A stretch of 64,000 bases of DNA. Origin: UBA8752 sp002172485. Its GTDB lineage: Bacteria; Bacteroidota; Bacteroidia; Flavobacteriales_D; Sanyastnellaceae. The translations under genes were made by a program, and so were the position numbers. The stretch covers positions 1 through 64,000 of the forward strand of contig JBELJZ010000002.1 in the NCBI GenBank assembly GCA_042089915.1, written 5' to 3'. Of the stretch, positions 43,764-52,149 are shown one piece after another. Each line of letters starts with the position of its first letter. Within the stretch, counting starts at the first letter, position 1. The notes beneath the pieces are model-generated. The model was not told the DNA's origin. It did no database searches and saw nothing but the letters and a program-made list of their open reading frames with translations.

Positions 43764-44654
43764 ATGGACGCTTCCTCCCCTTCCACCTTCGATGGCCTGC
43801 ACCGCTGGTTCCCGGAAGGTTGGCGCGACCATGAACTGCTCGACTCCGGCGGAGGCAGCAAACTCGAGCGTTTCGGAGACCTCGTCCTGATTCGCCCCGA
43901 GCCCCACGCCATTTGGGACCGCGGCATGTCCGAGTCCAACTGGCGGCGCATGTCGGCAGCGGAATTCGTCCCCACCGGCAGGACCAAGGGCCACTGGGAA
44001 CCCCACCAGAGCGTCCCAGACCATTGGGAAATCCGGTATCCCTTGCGACCCGACCAGTCGCTGCACTTCTCCTTGGAGATGACGCGGTTCAAGCACGTCG
44101 GCATCTTCCCAGAACAAGCCGCTAACTGGCAGTGGATGGTCGACCGGCTGGGATCAGGGAAGCGGGTGTTGAACCTCTTTGCCTACACGGGCGGTGCCTC
44201 CCTCGCGGCCAGAGCGACGGGTGCGGATGTGACCCACGTCGACGCCATCAAGCAGGTGGTGACCTGGACGCGCATCAACATGGAACTTTCCGGCCTCGAT
44301 GGCATCCGGTGGTGTGTGGAAGACGCGATGCGCTTCGTGGAGCGCGAACTGCGCCGCGGCAACCAGTATGACCTCATCGTCATGGACCCACCGGCTTGGG
44401 GCTTGGGTCCTAAAGGAGAAAAATGGAAGCTCGAGGAGCAGATTGGACACCTCATCCGCTCCGTTGCGGGCATTGTCGCTCCGGGGGGGGCGGTGGTCAT
44501 GAACACCTACTCGGGACTGAGTCCGTCTACCCTCGAGAACTTCTGGCGAACCGCCCTGCCGGATGCTGCCATCGAAGCCGGCGAACTTTGCTTGCGCAGT
44601 GGAACCGGCCAGGTCTTGCCAACCGGCTCCCTCGTGCGCATCACGCGGGCCTGA
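43764..44654 (+). CDS. Class I SAM-dependent RNA methyltransferase (RlmI/RlmK-like)
   Basis: 296 residues. Motif I NLFAYTGGASLAA, the acidic D at VTHVDAIKQ, and the catalytic-loop motif MDPPAWGLGPKGEKW, as in rRNA cytosine/guanine methyltransferases of the RlmI/RlmK group; the N-terminal PUA domain is missing. Substrate is presumably rRNA but not proven. The TGA stop sits at the apex of a GCGGGCC/GGCCCGC hairpin (44645-44662). Confidence 0.82.
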   Translation: MDASSPSTFDGLHRWFPEGWRDHELLDSGGGSKLERFGDLVLIRPEPHAIWDRGMSESNWRRMSAAEFVPTGRTKGHWEPHQSVPDHWEIRYPLRPDQSLHFSLEMTRFKHVGIFPEQAANWQWMVDRLGSGKRVLNLFAYTGGASLAARATGADVTHVDAIKQVVTWTRINMELSGLDGIRWCVEDAMRFVERELRRGNQYDLIVMDPPAWGLGPKGEKWKLEEQIGHLIRSVAGIVAPGGAVVMNTYSGLSPSTLENFWRTALPDAAIEAGELCLRSGTGQVLPTGSLVRITRA

Positions 44655-44662
44655 AGGCCCGC
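44645..44662. terminator. Hairpin enclosing the methyltransferase stop codon
   Basis: Perfect 7-bp stem with a TGAA loop; TGA is the stop. No T run follows, but a new -7-like box begins 6 bp later, so it may act as a terminator or mRNA 3'-end stabiliser. Confidence 0.4.
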
Positions 44663-44668
44663 GGGCCG

Positions 44669-44676
44669 TACCTTCG
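44669..44676 (+). promoter_or_regulatory. -7-like box TACCTTCG for the M24 aminopeptidase
   Basis: Octamer with a 4-nt gap to the ATG at 44681; the same octamer precedes rlmN (55950). Confidence 0.45.
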
Positions 44677-44680
44677 GGGC

Positions 44681-45973
44681 ATGCTGCGTTACCCGCCCCT
44701 GTCTGCCGAGAACTACGTCCGCAACCGCGCCGCGTTTGCCGAAGCCATGAGCACCGGTGCCATGGCCCTGTTCAGTTCCAACGACATCTACCCGACCAGC
44801 GCCGACGGCACCCTGCCCTTCCGACAGGACTCCAACATGCTCCACCTCACCGGCGTGGACCAGGAGGAAACCGTGCTGCTGCTCTTCCCCAACGCCCACA
44901 ACCCGGCCGACCGGGAGATTCTGTTCGTCACCGAGACCAATGCGGAAATCGCCATTTGGGAAGGGGCCAAGCTCACCAAGGCGGAGGCCACGGCCCAGAC
45001 CGGCATCCGCCACGTGCAATGGATCGGCAACCTGGAACGCACCATCCAGCGGCTCGTCACCGAGTGCAGCTGCTGCTACTTGCACCAGAACGAGCACACC
45101 CGCGCCAAGATTGTCGTGGAGACCCGCGAGGCCCGCTTCAACCGGTGGTTCTGCGAGACCTACCCCCAAGTCCGCATCCAACGGGCCGCACCCATCCTGC
45201 ACCGCACCCGCAGCGTCAAGAGTGCTGAGGAAATTGAACGGATGCGCCACGCGTGCGGCATCACCCGTGACGGCTTCAACCGCGTGATGAACTTCCTCAA
45301 GCCCGGCGTCACCGAATATGAAGTGGAGGCGGAGTACCTGCACGAGTTTGTGCGCAAGGGCTCTCGTGGCTTCGCCTACACGCCCATCGTGGCGAGCGGG
45401 GCCAACGCCTGCGTGCTCCACTACATCGAGAACAGCGCGGTCTGCAAGGACGGCGATGTGCTGCTGATGGACGTGGGCGCCGAGTATGGCAACTACGCCA
45501 GCGACATGACCCGGTGCCTGCCGGTGTCCGGCCGCTTCACCGACCGCCAGCGCAAGGTCTACAACGCGGTGCTCAGCGTCATGCGCGACGCTACGAAGCT
45601 GCTGCGTCCCGGCGTCAGCCTCCACGATTACCACAAGCAGGTGGGCGAGCTCATGACCGAGCAGCTCCTCGGACTCGGCCTGATCGACAAGCACGACGTC
45701 GCCAAGCAGAACCCCGCCTGGCCCGCCTACAAGAAGTACTTCATGCACGGCACCTCCCACTTCATCGGACTCGACGTCCACGATGTGGGCCTGTGGCACG
45801 AACCCATCCGCGCCGGCCATGTGTTCACCGTGGAGCCCGGCATTTACATCCTCGAGGAGGGGCTGGGCATCCGGTTGGAAAACGACATCGTCGTCACCGA
45901 GGACGGGTTCGACGACCTGATGGGTGACATCCCATTGGACGCCGAGGCCATCGAGGACGCCATGAATTCCTGA
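44681..45973 (+). CDS. Xaa-Pro aminopeptidase family (M24B) protein
   Basis: 430 residues from the ATG at 44681. N-terminal creatinase-like domain (AMALFSSNDIYPTSADGTLPFRQDSNMLHLTG) and pita-bread catalytic domain with dimetal ligands: DVGAEYGNYASDMTR (two Asp), the HGTSHFIGLDVHD His, TVEPGIYI Glu and LGIRLENDIVV Glu. Removes N-terminal residues preceding proline. Followed 3 bp later by miaE, probably co-transcribed. Confidence 0.93.
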   Translation: MLRYPPLSAENYVRNRAAFAEAMSTGAMALFSSNDIYPTSADGTLPFRQDSNMLHLTGVDQEETVLLLFPNAHNPADREILFVTETNAEIAIWEGAKLTKAEATAQTGIRHVQWIGNLERTIQRLVTECSCCYLHQNEHTRAKIVVETREARFNRWFCETYPQVRIQRAAPILHRTRSVKSAEEIERMRHACGITRDGFNRVMNFLKPGVTEYEVEAEYLHEFVRKGSRGFAYTPIVASGANACVLHYIENSAVCKDGDVLLMDVGAEYGNYASDMTRCLPVSGRFTDRQRKVYNAVLSVMRDATKLLRPGVSLHDYHKQVGELMTEQLLGLGLIDKHDVAKQNPAWPAYKKYFMHGTSHFIGLDVHDVGLWHEPIRAGHVFTVEPGIYILEEGLGIRLENDIVVTEDGFDDLMGDIPLDAEAIEDAMNS

Positions 45974-45976
45974 GCC

Positions 45977-46582
45977 ATGGCAGAGGGAAACGACAGCGTC
46001 ATGCTCGGACTGCAGCTCCCCACGGATCCCCGCTGGGTGGAGCTCGTCGAGTCCAACATCCCCGAGGTCCTCACTGACCATGCCTGGTGCGAGCAGAAGG
46101 CGGCCTCCAACGCCATTTCCACCATTGTCCGCTATCCCGAATTGACCGAGCTGGTCGAGGAGTTGACCCGCATCGCCATGGAGGAGATGGAGCACTTTGG
46201 CATGGTGGTCGAGAAGATCAAGGAGCGGGGCTGGGTCCTCGGAAAAGAGCGGAAGGACCCGTACATCCACGACCTCGCTTCCTTCATCAAGAAGGGCGGC
46301 AGCCGCGAAGAACAGCTTGTCGACCGACTGTTGCTCGCCGCGATGATCGAAGCCCGCAGCTGCGAGCGCTTCCGCATGCTGTCCGAGCGCATCGCTGATG
46401 ACGACCTGAAGACCTTCTACCACGAACTGATGGTCAGTGAGGCCCAGCACTACACCACCTTCATCGGCTTTGCCCGCCAGTATGGCGGACGCGTGGACGT
46501 CGATGCCCGCTGGAAGGAGTTCCTCGCCCACGAGGCCGAGGTGATCCAGCGCTATGGCAAAAAGGAAACCATGCACGGCTGA
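45977..46582 (+). CDS. miaE: tRNA-(ms2io6A)-hydroxylase MiaE
   Basis: 201 residues, ferritin-like four-helix bundle. Diiron ligands fit the pattern: Glu in HAWCEQKAAS, EEMEHF (ExxH), EARSCERF and EAQHYTTF (ExxH). Hydroxylates the isopentenyl group of modified A37 in tRNA using oxygen. Located 3 bp after the aminopeptidase gene and 36 bp before the RidA-like gene. Confidence 0.93.
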   Translation: MAEGNDSVMLGLQLPTDPRWVELVESNIPEVLTDHAWCEQKAASNAISTIVRYPELTELVEELTRIAMEEMEHFGMVVEKIKERGWVLGKERKDPYIHDLASFIKKGGSREEQLVDRLLLAAMIEARSCERFRMLSERIADDDLKTFYHELMVSEAQHYTTFIGFARQYGGRVDVDARWKEFLAHEAEVIQRYGKKETMHG

Positions 46583-46618
46583 GCCCCGCCTTAGTCACGA
46601 ACGATTCAACGGAACCCC

Positions 46619-47047
46619 ATGAGCAACGCCCCCAAACCCGTCGGCCTCTACCCCCTGACCCGCCGCGTTGGCGACCTCCTTTTCCTGAGCGGCGTCGGTC
46701 CGCGCATCCCCGGCAGCGGCGCCCACGACGAGGGCGTGCCCGGCCTGAAGCAGGACCACAACGGCAACTTCATCGAATTCGATTTCGAGGCGCAGGCGCG
46801 CGGGGTGCTGGCCAACGTGAAGGCCATCCTCGAAGCCGAGGGCGCCAAATGGGAAGACCTGGTGGACATCACCGTGTTTCTCACCGACATGCAACGCGAT
46901 TTCGGCACGTGGAACCGGGTGTACCGCGAGCACTTCGAAGACGTGAACCCCGCCCGCCGGCCCTGCCGGACCACCATGGAAATCGGGGCCCTGCCGACCC
47001 CCATCGCCGTCGAACTGAAGTGCATCGCCCACCTCGGACAGGACTGA
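46619..47047 (+). CDS. RidA-family protein, 2-aminomuconate deaminase type
   Basis: 142 residues, YjgF/RidA fold. The N-terminal motif KPVGLYPLTRRVGDLLFLSGVGPR and the C-terminal RPCRTTMEIGALPTPIAVELK match the 2-aminomuconate deaminase (NbaF/AmnD) subgroup better than generic enamine deaminases, which usually run to ~126 residues. Predicted to deaminate 2-aminomuconate in tryptophan breakdown. It lies one gene away from the TDO-family gene, supporting the assignment. Confidence 0.85.
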   Translation: MSNAPKPVGLYPLTRRVGDLLFLSGVGPRIPGSGAHDEGVPGLKQDHNGNFIEFDFEAQARGVLANVKAILEAEGAKWEDLVDITVFLTDMQRDFGTWNRVYREHFEDVNPARRPCRTTMEIGALPTPIAVELKCIAHLGQD

Positions 47048-47076
47048 GGAGCATTTCGGCACCGGATTTGCCCATC

Positions 47077-47934
47077 ATGGGCATGCGCGGTGCCCTGATT
47101 GTCTTCTTCCTGCTGTTGGGATTGGCCGGATTGGCCCAGTCCAGCAAACCCGTTTCCCCCCCTGAAATCCCTGCGGATTCTGCTGCCAATAGGCCGGCTT
47201 TGGCCCTGCGTCATTTGGCGCGGCCAGTGGACTTTGTCGGAGAAGACCTGCATTACGCCGTTCGTTACGGTTTCATTGAAGCCGGAAAAGCCCGGCTCAC
47301 CGTCAAGGCTGGTCCTGTATACGCTGGGCGTCCTACCTGGAGGGTGATTGGAACCGGAAGAAGCACGGGCCCACTCGATTGGGTCTTTCGCGTCCGCGAC
47401 CACTATGAGAGTCACATTGACCAAAAAGGGGGGGTTCCTCACCGTTTCATCCGCCAAGTGCGTGAAGGCGGATATCGATTGGAACGACGGATTGATTTTG
47501 ACCCCTCGCGCCGCACTGCGGCCACCACTCAGCATGGGACCACCCGCCATCATGTGATGCCGGCCTTCGTGCAGGATGTGGTCTCTGCCCTCTTTTTTGC
47601 CCGGCGACTGCAATTGACGCAGTTGGAACCCGGCGGAGTCGTGGACATCCCCACCCTGGTGGATGGACGCATCCATTCTCTGCGGGCCCGCTTCACTGGC
47701 CCTCGCCATGTTGAGGTCAAAGCGGGCAGCTTTGACGGGCTCGCCTTCACTCCTGTCGTACAAGAAGGCCGCATTTGGAAGGATGCCGACGACCTCACCG
47801 TTGTCGTATCTGCAGATGAGCGTCACATTCCGATTCTGATCGAATCCGACTTGGTCATCGGTTCGATTCGCCTTGAACTCGTTGAAGACAGGAGCACATC
47901 CGCGTCTGAACACGCCACCGACATCCGACCGTAA
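47077..47934 (+). CDS. DUF3108 secreted protein
   Basis: 285 residues. Signal peptide (MGMRGALIVFFLLLGLAGLAQ). The mature part has the DUF3108 pattern: GEDLHYAVRYGFIEAGKARL, DWVFRVRDHYESHID, LVDGRIHSLRARFTG, and VVVSADERHIPILIESDLVIGSIRLEL. Probably an envelope beta-barrel-like lipid- or glycan-binding protein; function unknown. It sits between the aminomuconate deaminase and TDO genes without an obvious pathway link. Confidence 0.85.
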   Translation: MGMRGALIVFFLLLGLAGLAQSSKPVSPPEIPADSAANRPALALRHLARPVDFVGEDLHYAVRYGFIEAGKARLTVKAGPVYAGRPTWRVIGTGRSTGPLDWVFRVRDHYESHIDQKGGVPHRFIRQVREGGYRLERRIDFDPSRRTAATTQHGTTRHHVMPAFVQDVVSALFFARRLQLTQLEPGGVVDIPTLVDGRIHSLRARFTGPRHVEVKAGSFDGLAFTPVVQEGRIWKDADDLTVVVSADERHIPILIESDLVIGSIRLELVEDRSTSASEHATDIRP

Positions 47935-47939
47935 CTTTC
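47932..47939 (+). promoter_or_regulatory. -7-like box TAACTTTC for the TDO-family gene
   Basis: Octamer that overlaps the end of the DUF3108 gene (stop at 47932-47934) and leaves a 4-nt gap to the ATG at 47944. Confidence 0.4.
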
Positions 47940-47943
47940 GGGC

Positions 47944-48915
47944 ATGGCCGAAGCCGATTCCTTTGACCCCGGGGTGCTGTCCCGGCTGAAGCTCCTGGAG
48001 GAGAAATACGCTGCCATGGGGCAGGACCTGACATCCTACCTCGATGGCCTGCTGTACGCCGACTTCCCCACCTACTGGGATTACGTCAACCTCGACACCC
48101 TGCTCAGCCTGCAGCATCCGGTCACCCCGTTTCCGGACGAGGAAATCTTCATCACCTACCACCAAATCACGGAGCTGTATTTCAAGCTCTCGCTCCACGA
48201 GCTGAGGCAGGCCCACGATGACGCGGACATCGACGGCGCCACCATGCTCGAGCGGGTGAACCGGGTCAACCGGTACTTCGACAACCTCGTTCGCAGCTTC
48301 GACGTGATGGTCCACGGCCTGGATCACCAACAGTTCCTCAAGTTCCGGATGTCCCTCCTGCCGTCCAGCGGGTTCCAAAGCGTCCAATACCGCTTGATCG
48401 AAATCGCCTGTACGTCGTTGGACCGGCTCGTGCACCGCGAACTCCGCGACCAGCATGCCGACCACGCCTTCGATGAAATCGACCCCTTGTTCGATGCCCT
48501 CTATTGGCGGCGCGGCGCGACGGAGCTGGCTTCGGGCAAGCCCACCTTGACCCTGAGGCAGTTCGAGGAGAAGTACAGGGAGACCATCGTGCACTTTGCG
48601 GAAGACCGGTATTATACCAACCTCCGCAAAAAGTGGTTGGGCCTGCCAGCTGACCAGCAGACGGACGACCTCAAGGAGGCGTTGCGCACCCTCGACGAGC
48701 TCGTCAATGTGCACTGGCCTTTGTCCCATTACCGCAGCGCGGTCCGTCACCTGCAGAAGGATCCTGTGGACATCGCCGCTACCGGCGGCACGAACTGGCA
48801 GAAATACCTGCCTCCCCGCTTCCAGTCCCTGATTTTCTTCCCTGAACTCTGGACGGAGGAAGAGCAAGCCGAATGGGGCAAGAGCTGGGTCCTGACCCAC
48901 ATCCCACACAAGTGA
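47944..48915 (+). CDS. kynA: Tryptophan 2,3-dioxygenase family protein
   Basis: 323 residues, haem dioxygenase. Family motifs: FITYHQITELYFKL (TDO FIxxHQxxELWFK), RMSLLPSSGFQSVQYR (REYLSPASGFQSxQFR), and WPLSHYRSAVRHLQ with His262 as likely proximal haem ligand, then TGGTNWQKYLPPRF. Opens the tryptophan indole ring to N-formylkynurenine. Some residues differ from classical TDO (TNWQKYL for SSGYxYL), so substrate preference should be treated as inferred. Kynurenine formamidase, monooxygenase, kynureninase and 3-HAA dioxygenase are not in the window. Confidence 0.88.
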   Translation: MAEADSFDPGVLSRLKLLEEKYAAMGQDLTSYLDGLLYADFPTYWDYVNLDTLLSLQHPVTPFPDEEIFITYHQITELYFKLSLHELRQAHDDADIDGATMLERVNRVNRYFDNLVRSFDVMVHGLDHQQFLKFRMSLLPSSGFQSVQYRLIEIACTSLDRLVHRELRDQHADHAFDEIDPLFDALYWRRGATELASGKPTLTLRQFEEKYRETIVHFAEDRYYTNLRKKWLGLPADQQTDDLKEALRTLDELVNVHWPLSHYRSAVRHLQKDPVDIAATGGTNWQKYLPPRFQSLIFFPELWTEEEQAEWGKSWVLTHIPHK

Positions 48916-49020
48916 TGCCGGCTTCGGGCGGCGAATTCGTTAAAACCCCGCTGCGGCAAAACTTTCGGTGGCGACCCGCCGTTGCGACTTCAACCGGTGA
49001 CAAATTGCCGGTTCTCGTCC

Positions 49021-50316
49021 ATGCTTCCATCTCGATCCGCCTTCCTTGTTCTGACTGTTCTGGCCGCGCTCCTTTCGGGCTGTGGACCGTCGGACCAATC
49101 GGCAGGCGATGCCAGGGCCTTGGCCCATGGGGAAACCGCCAGAAGCGGGGCGACGGCATCGGAGTTGACGATGGACCAGCTGGAAGCCCAGCGGTTCGGA
49201 CTCCCGGACACTGTGGCCCTCCGTGTGGAAACCGGCACGGTCCGTTCCGGCCAGAGCCTGTCCCACTTGCTCACCCCAGCCGGGGTGGGACCCCAGACAC
49301 TACACCGCATCGCCACGGAAGAGCGGGATGTCTATGATGTACGGCGCATGAAAGCCGGTCAAGACTGGCGTCTGTTTCGCGGGCCCGATGGCCGTCCCCG
49401 CCATTTCGCCTACCTCATCAACCGCAAGGATTACGTCGTCTTCGACCTCAACCAGGGCGGTTCAGTCCGAAAGGGGGCCTTCCCCTCGGAAACCCGCCGC
49501 GACTTCGTGGAAGGAGAAGTCCAAGGCAGCCTGTACCAAGTGCTGGAAGACGCCGGGCACACCACCACGCTGGCCCTCGCCATGTCCCAGGTCTACGCGT
49601 GGACCATCGACTTCAGCCGCATCCAAGCCGGTGACCGTTTCCGCATCCTCTATGAACGTGACTGGGTCAGCAACGAGGCCGATGGCATGCCCCGCATCTT
49701 GGCGGCCGAATTCGTCCACCGCGGCCGCAATTTCCCAGCCTATGCCTTCGACCAGGGGGACGGTGTGGACCATTTCGATGAGACCGGTGCCAGCCTGCGC
49801 AAAGCCTTCCTGAAGGCCCCGGTGGAATTCAGCCGCATTTCGAGCCGCTTTGACAAGAAGCGATTCCACCCGGTGCTCAAGAAGGTCAAGGCCCACCTCG
49901 GCACGGACTACGCCGCTCCACATGGGACCCCGATTGTCTCGGTCGGCGACGGTGTGGTCGTCAAGGCCAGCTACACGAAGGGCAACGGGAAATACGTCAA
50001 GGTGCGCCACAATAGCACCTACACCACGCAGTACCTCCACATGAGCCGCCGCAACGTGAAAGAAGGGCAGGCCGTGCGACAGGGGGATGTCATCGGGTAT
50101 GTGGGCAGCACCGGCCTGGCCACCGGCCCGCACGTCTGCTTCCGATTCTGGAAGAATGGCCAACAGGTGGACCACCTCCGCGAAGAGTTCCCGCCGTCCA
50201 CGCCGATCCGCGAAGACCAACAACCGGCCTTCGCAGATGCCGTGGCGGATTGGATGGAGGAGATGGCCCGGTACGATGGCGGTTCCGAAAGCCAGCTCGC
50301 CGCGCAGACGCCCTGA
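49021..50316 (+). CDS. M23 (LytM-type) peptidase lipoprotein
   Basis: 431 residues from the ATG at 49021, chosen because a lipoprotein signal follows (lipobox LLSGC). The N-terminal part (residues ~60-270) is a LysM/OapA-like region (VETGTVRSGQSLSHLLTPAG). The catalytic domain begins with HPVLKKVKAHLGTD: zinc ligands His292 and Asp296, catalytic His in YLHMS, then GPHVCFRFW, where the HxH motif reads His371-Val-Cys373. Likely cleaves peptidoglycan cross-links in the periplasm, provided Cys373 can serve as a zinc ligand. Upstream is the TDO-family gene. Confidence 0.9.
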   Translation: MLPSRSAFLVLTVLAALLSGCGPSDQSAGDARALAHGETARSGATASELTMDQLEAQRFGLPDTVALRVETGTVRSGQSLSHLLTPAGVGPQTLHRIATEERDVYDVRRMKAGQDWRLFRGPDGRPRHFAYLINRKDYVVFDLNQGGSVRKGAFPSETRRDFVEGEVQGSLYQVLEDAGHTTTLALAMSQVYAWTIDFSRIQAGDRFRILYERDWVSNEADGMPRILAAEFVHRGRNFPAYAFDQGDGVDHFDETGASLRKAFLKAPVEFSRISSRFDKKRFHPVLKKVKAHLGTDYAAPHGTPIVSVGDGVVVKASYTKGNGKYVKVRHNSTYTTQYLHMSRRNVKEGQAVRQGDVIGYVGSTGLATGPHVCFRFWKNGQQVDHLREEFPPSTPIREDQQPAFADAVADWMEEMARYDGGSESQLAAQTP

Positions 50317-50357
50317 CCCTGCCGCCTTTGCTGCTGCTCAGTCGCGGCGCCCGCCGG

Positions 50358-52061
50358 TCATGCCGACCAGCTTTCGACCTCCTCTAATTGAAGGGCCGGA
50401 AGGTCCAACTTGTTCTTTTTCCGGAAGCCGTTGAGCTTCTCGCGCAGTGCCGTCGGCTTGGCCTCGCGGATGGCCTCTGGGGTATCGAACCCGGCAGCCG
50501 CCACGTGCGGCGCCCACTCCGATGGGACGCCCATCGCTTCAAGCGCATCCAAATCCGGCCCGCTTCGGAACACCTCCGGCCGCATCTGCGGGAAGAAGAG
50601 CACCTCCTGGATGGAGCGCTGGTCAGTGAGCATCATCACGAGGCGATCCACCCCGATGCCGACGCCGCTGGTCGGCGGCATGCCGAATTCCAGCGCGCGC
50701 AAGAAGTCCTGGTCGATGAACATCGCCTCGTCGTCCCCGCGCTCTCCGAGTTTAAGCTGGTCCTCGAACCGTTCGCGCTGGTCGATGGGGTCGTTGAGCT
50801 CGCTGTAAGCGTTGGCGACTTCGGTGCCGTTGATGAAGAGCTCGAACCGCTCCGTGTAACCCGGCTTGTCGCGGTGGGCCTTGGTGAGCGGCGACATCTC
50901 CACCGGGTAATCCGTGATGAAGGTGGGCTGCACGAGGTGGTGCTCGCACTTCTCGCCGAAGATCTCGTCGATCAGCTTGCCCTTGCCCATGCTGTCGTCC
51001 ACTTCGATGCCGAGGTCGGAACAGGTCCCGCGCAGGGCGGCTTCGTCCATGCCGTCGATGTCGACGCCGGCGTGCTCGAGGATGGCATCGCGCATCGACA
51101 GCCGGCGATAAGGCGGCGCGAAGTCGATGGTGTTGCCCTCCAGCGTGGCGGTGTTGGTGCCATGGACGGCATGGCAAACCCGCTCGAGCAGCTGCTCGAT
51201 GGTCTCCATCATCCAGTGGTAATCCTGGTAGGCGACGTACAACTCGAGGACGGTGAACTCCGGATTGTGCGTCCGGTCCATGCCCTCGTTGCGGAAGTTG
51301 CGGGAGAATTCGAAGACGCCGTCAAAGCCACCGACGATGAGGCGCTTGAGGTACAGCTCGTTGGCGATGCGGAGGTACAAGGGAATGTCCAGCGCGTTGT
51401 GGTGCGTGACAAACGGCCGCGCCGCGGCACCCCCGGGAATGGCCTGCAGCACCGGCGTGTCCACCTCGAGCCACCCTTTCTCGGTAAAGGCGTCCCGCAT
51501 GGCTTGGATAACCCGGCTGCGGGCCTCAAACGTGCGCTTGACCTCGGGGTTGACCACCAGGTCGACATAGCGCATCCGGTAGCGGAGCTCGGGGTCGGTG
51601 AAGGCGTCGTACACCTTGCCATCCTCGTCGGTTTTGACGGAGGGCAAGGGGCGAATGGACTTGCTGAGAACGGTGAGCTCCTTGACCAACACGCTCGGCT
51701 CCCCGGTCTGGGTGGTGAATGTGATGCCCTTCACTCCGACGATGTCGCCGCGGTCGAGCAGCTTCTTGAAGACGGTGTTGTACATCGTCTTGTCCTCGTC
51801 GGGACAGAGCTCATCGCGATTGAGGTAGATCTGGATTTTGCCCGTGGCGTCCTGCAGCTCGGCAAAGGAGGCCTTGCCCATGATGCGGCGGGAGAGGATG
51901 CGGCCGGCGAGACAGACCTCCCGGTCGGCTGCGAAATCGGCGGACAATGGGCCGGCTTGGGTGTCCACGGGGTAGGCGGCGGCCGGGTAGGGATCAATGC
52001 CCAGCTGGCGGAGTTGGGCGAGGCTCTCGAGGCGGACGCGTTCCTGTTCGGATCGGATCAT
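50358..52061 (-). CDS. lysS: Lysyl-tRNA synthetase (class II)
   Basis: 567 residues from the ATG at 52061, chosen for MIRSEQERVRLESLAQL. N-terminal OB anticodon-binding domain, then class II motif 2 (FRNEGMDRTHNPEFT) and motif 3 (GVGIGVDRLVM). A ~60-residue C-terminal helical extension (GVPSEWAPHVAAAGF to LEEVESWSA) follows the catalytic core, as in other Bacteroidota LysS. Divergent from the isomerase gene. Confidence 0.96.
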   Translation of the reverse strand: MIRSEQERVRLESLAQLRQLGIDPYPAAAYPVDTQAGPLSADFAADREVCLAGRILSRRIMGKASFAELQDATGKIQIYLNRDELCPDEDKTMYNTVFKKLLDRGDIVGVKGITFTTQTGEPSVLVKELTVLSKSIRPLPSVKTDEDGKVYDAFTDPELRYRMRYVDLVVNPEVKRTFEARSRVIQAMRDAFTEKGWLEVDTPVLQAIPGGAAARPFVTHHNALDIPLYLRIANELYLKRLIVGGFDGVFEFSRNFRNEGMDRTHNPEFTVLELYVAYQDYHWMMETIEQLLERVCHAVHGTNTATLEGNTIDFAPPYRRLSMRDAILEHAGVDIDGMDEAALRGTCSDLGIEVDDSMGKGKLIDEIFGEKCEHHLVQPTFITDYPVEMSPLTKAHRDKPGYTERFELFINGTEVANAYSELNDPIDQRERFEDQLKLGERGDDEAMFIDQDFLRALEFGMPPTSGVGIGVDRLVMMLTDQRSIQEVLFFPQMRPEVFRSGPDLDALEAMGVPSEWAPHVAAAGFDTPEAIREAKPTALREKLNGFRKKNKLDLPALQLEEVESWSA

Positions 52062-52088
52062 GGTGAATCGGGTGGGTGAACGGCTGGG

Positions 52089-52096
52089 CGAAATTA
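52089..52096 (-). promoter_or_regulatory. -7-like box TAATTTCG for lysS
   Basis: Minus-strand octamer 27 nt before the lysS ATG, facing away from 52123-52130. Confidence 0.45.
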
Positions 52097-52122
52097 GGCC
52101 TCCTTCGCCCGTTGCGCCGCAG

Positions 52123-52130
52123 TACTTTAG
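52123..52130 (+). promoter_or_regulatory. -7-like box TACTTTAG for the isomerase operon
   Basis: Octamer 4 nt before an in-frame GTG (52135) and 19 nt before the ATG at 52150; it drives the isomerase-lipB-hydrolase run. Confidence 0.4.
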
Positions 52131-52149
52131 ACGTGTGACCCAATCCGCC

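Noticed and set aside
41695..46576. Long antisense ORFs opposite rnr (626 residues) and the M24 aminopeptidase/miaE genes (689 residues)
   Set aside because: Antisense to firmly identified genes and without motifs; explained by high GC content at third codon positions.
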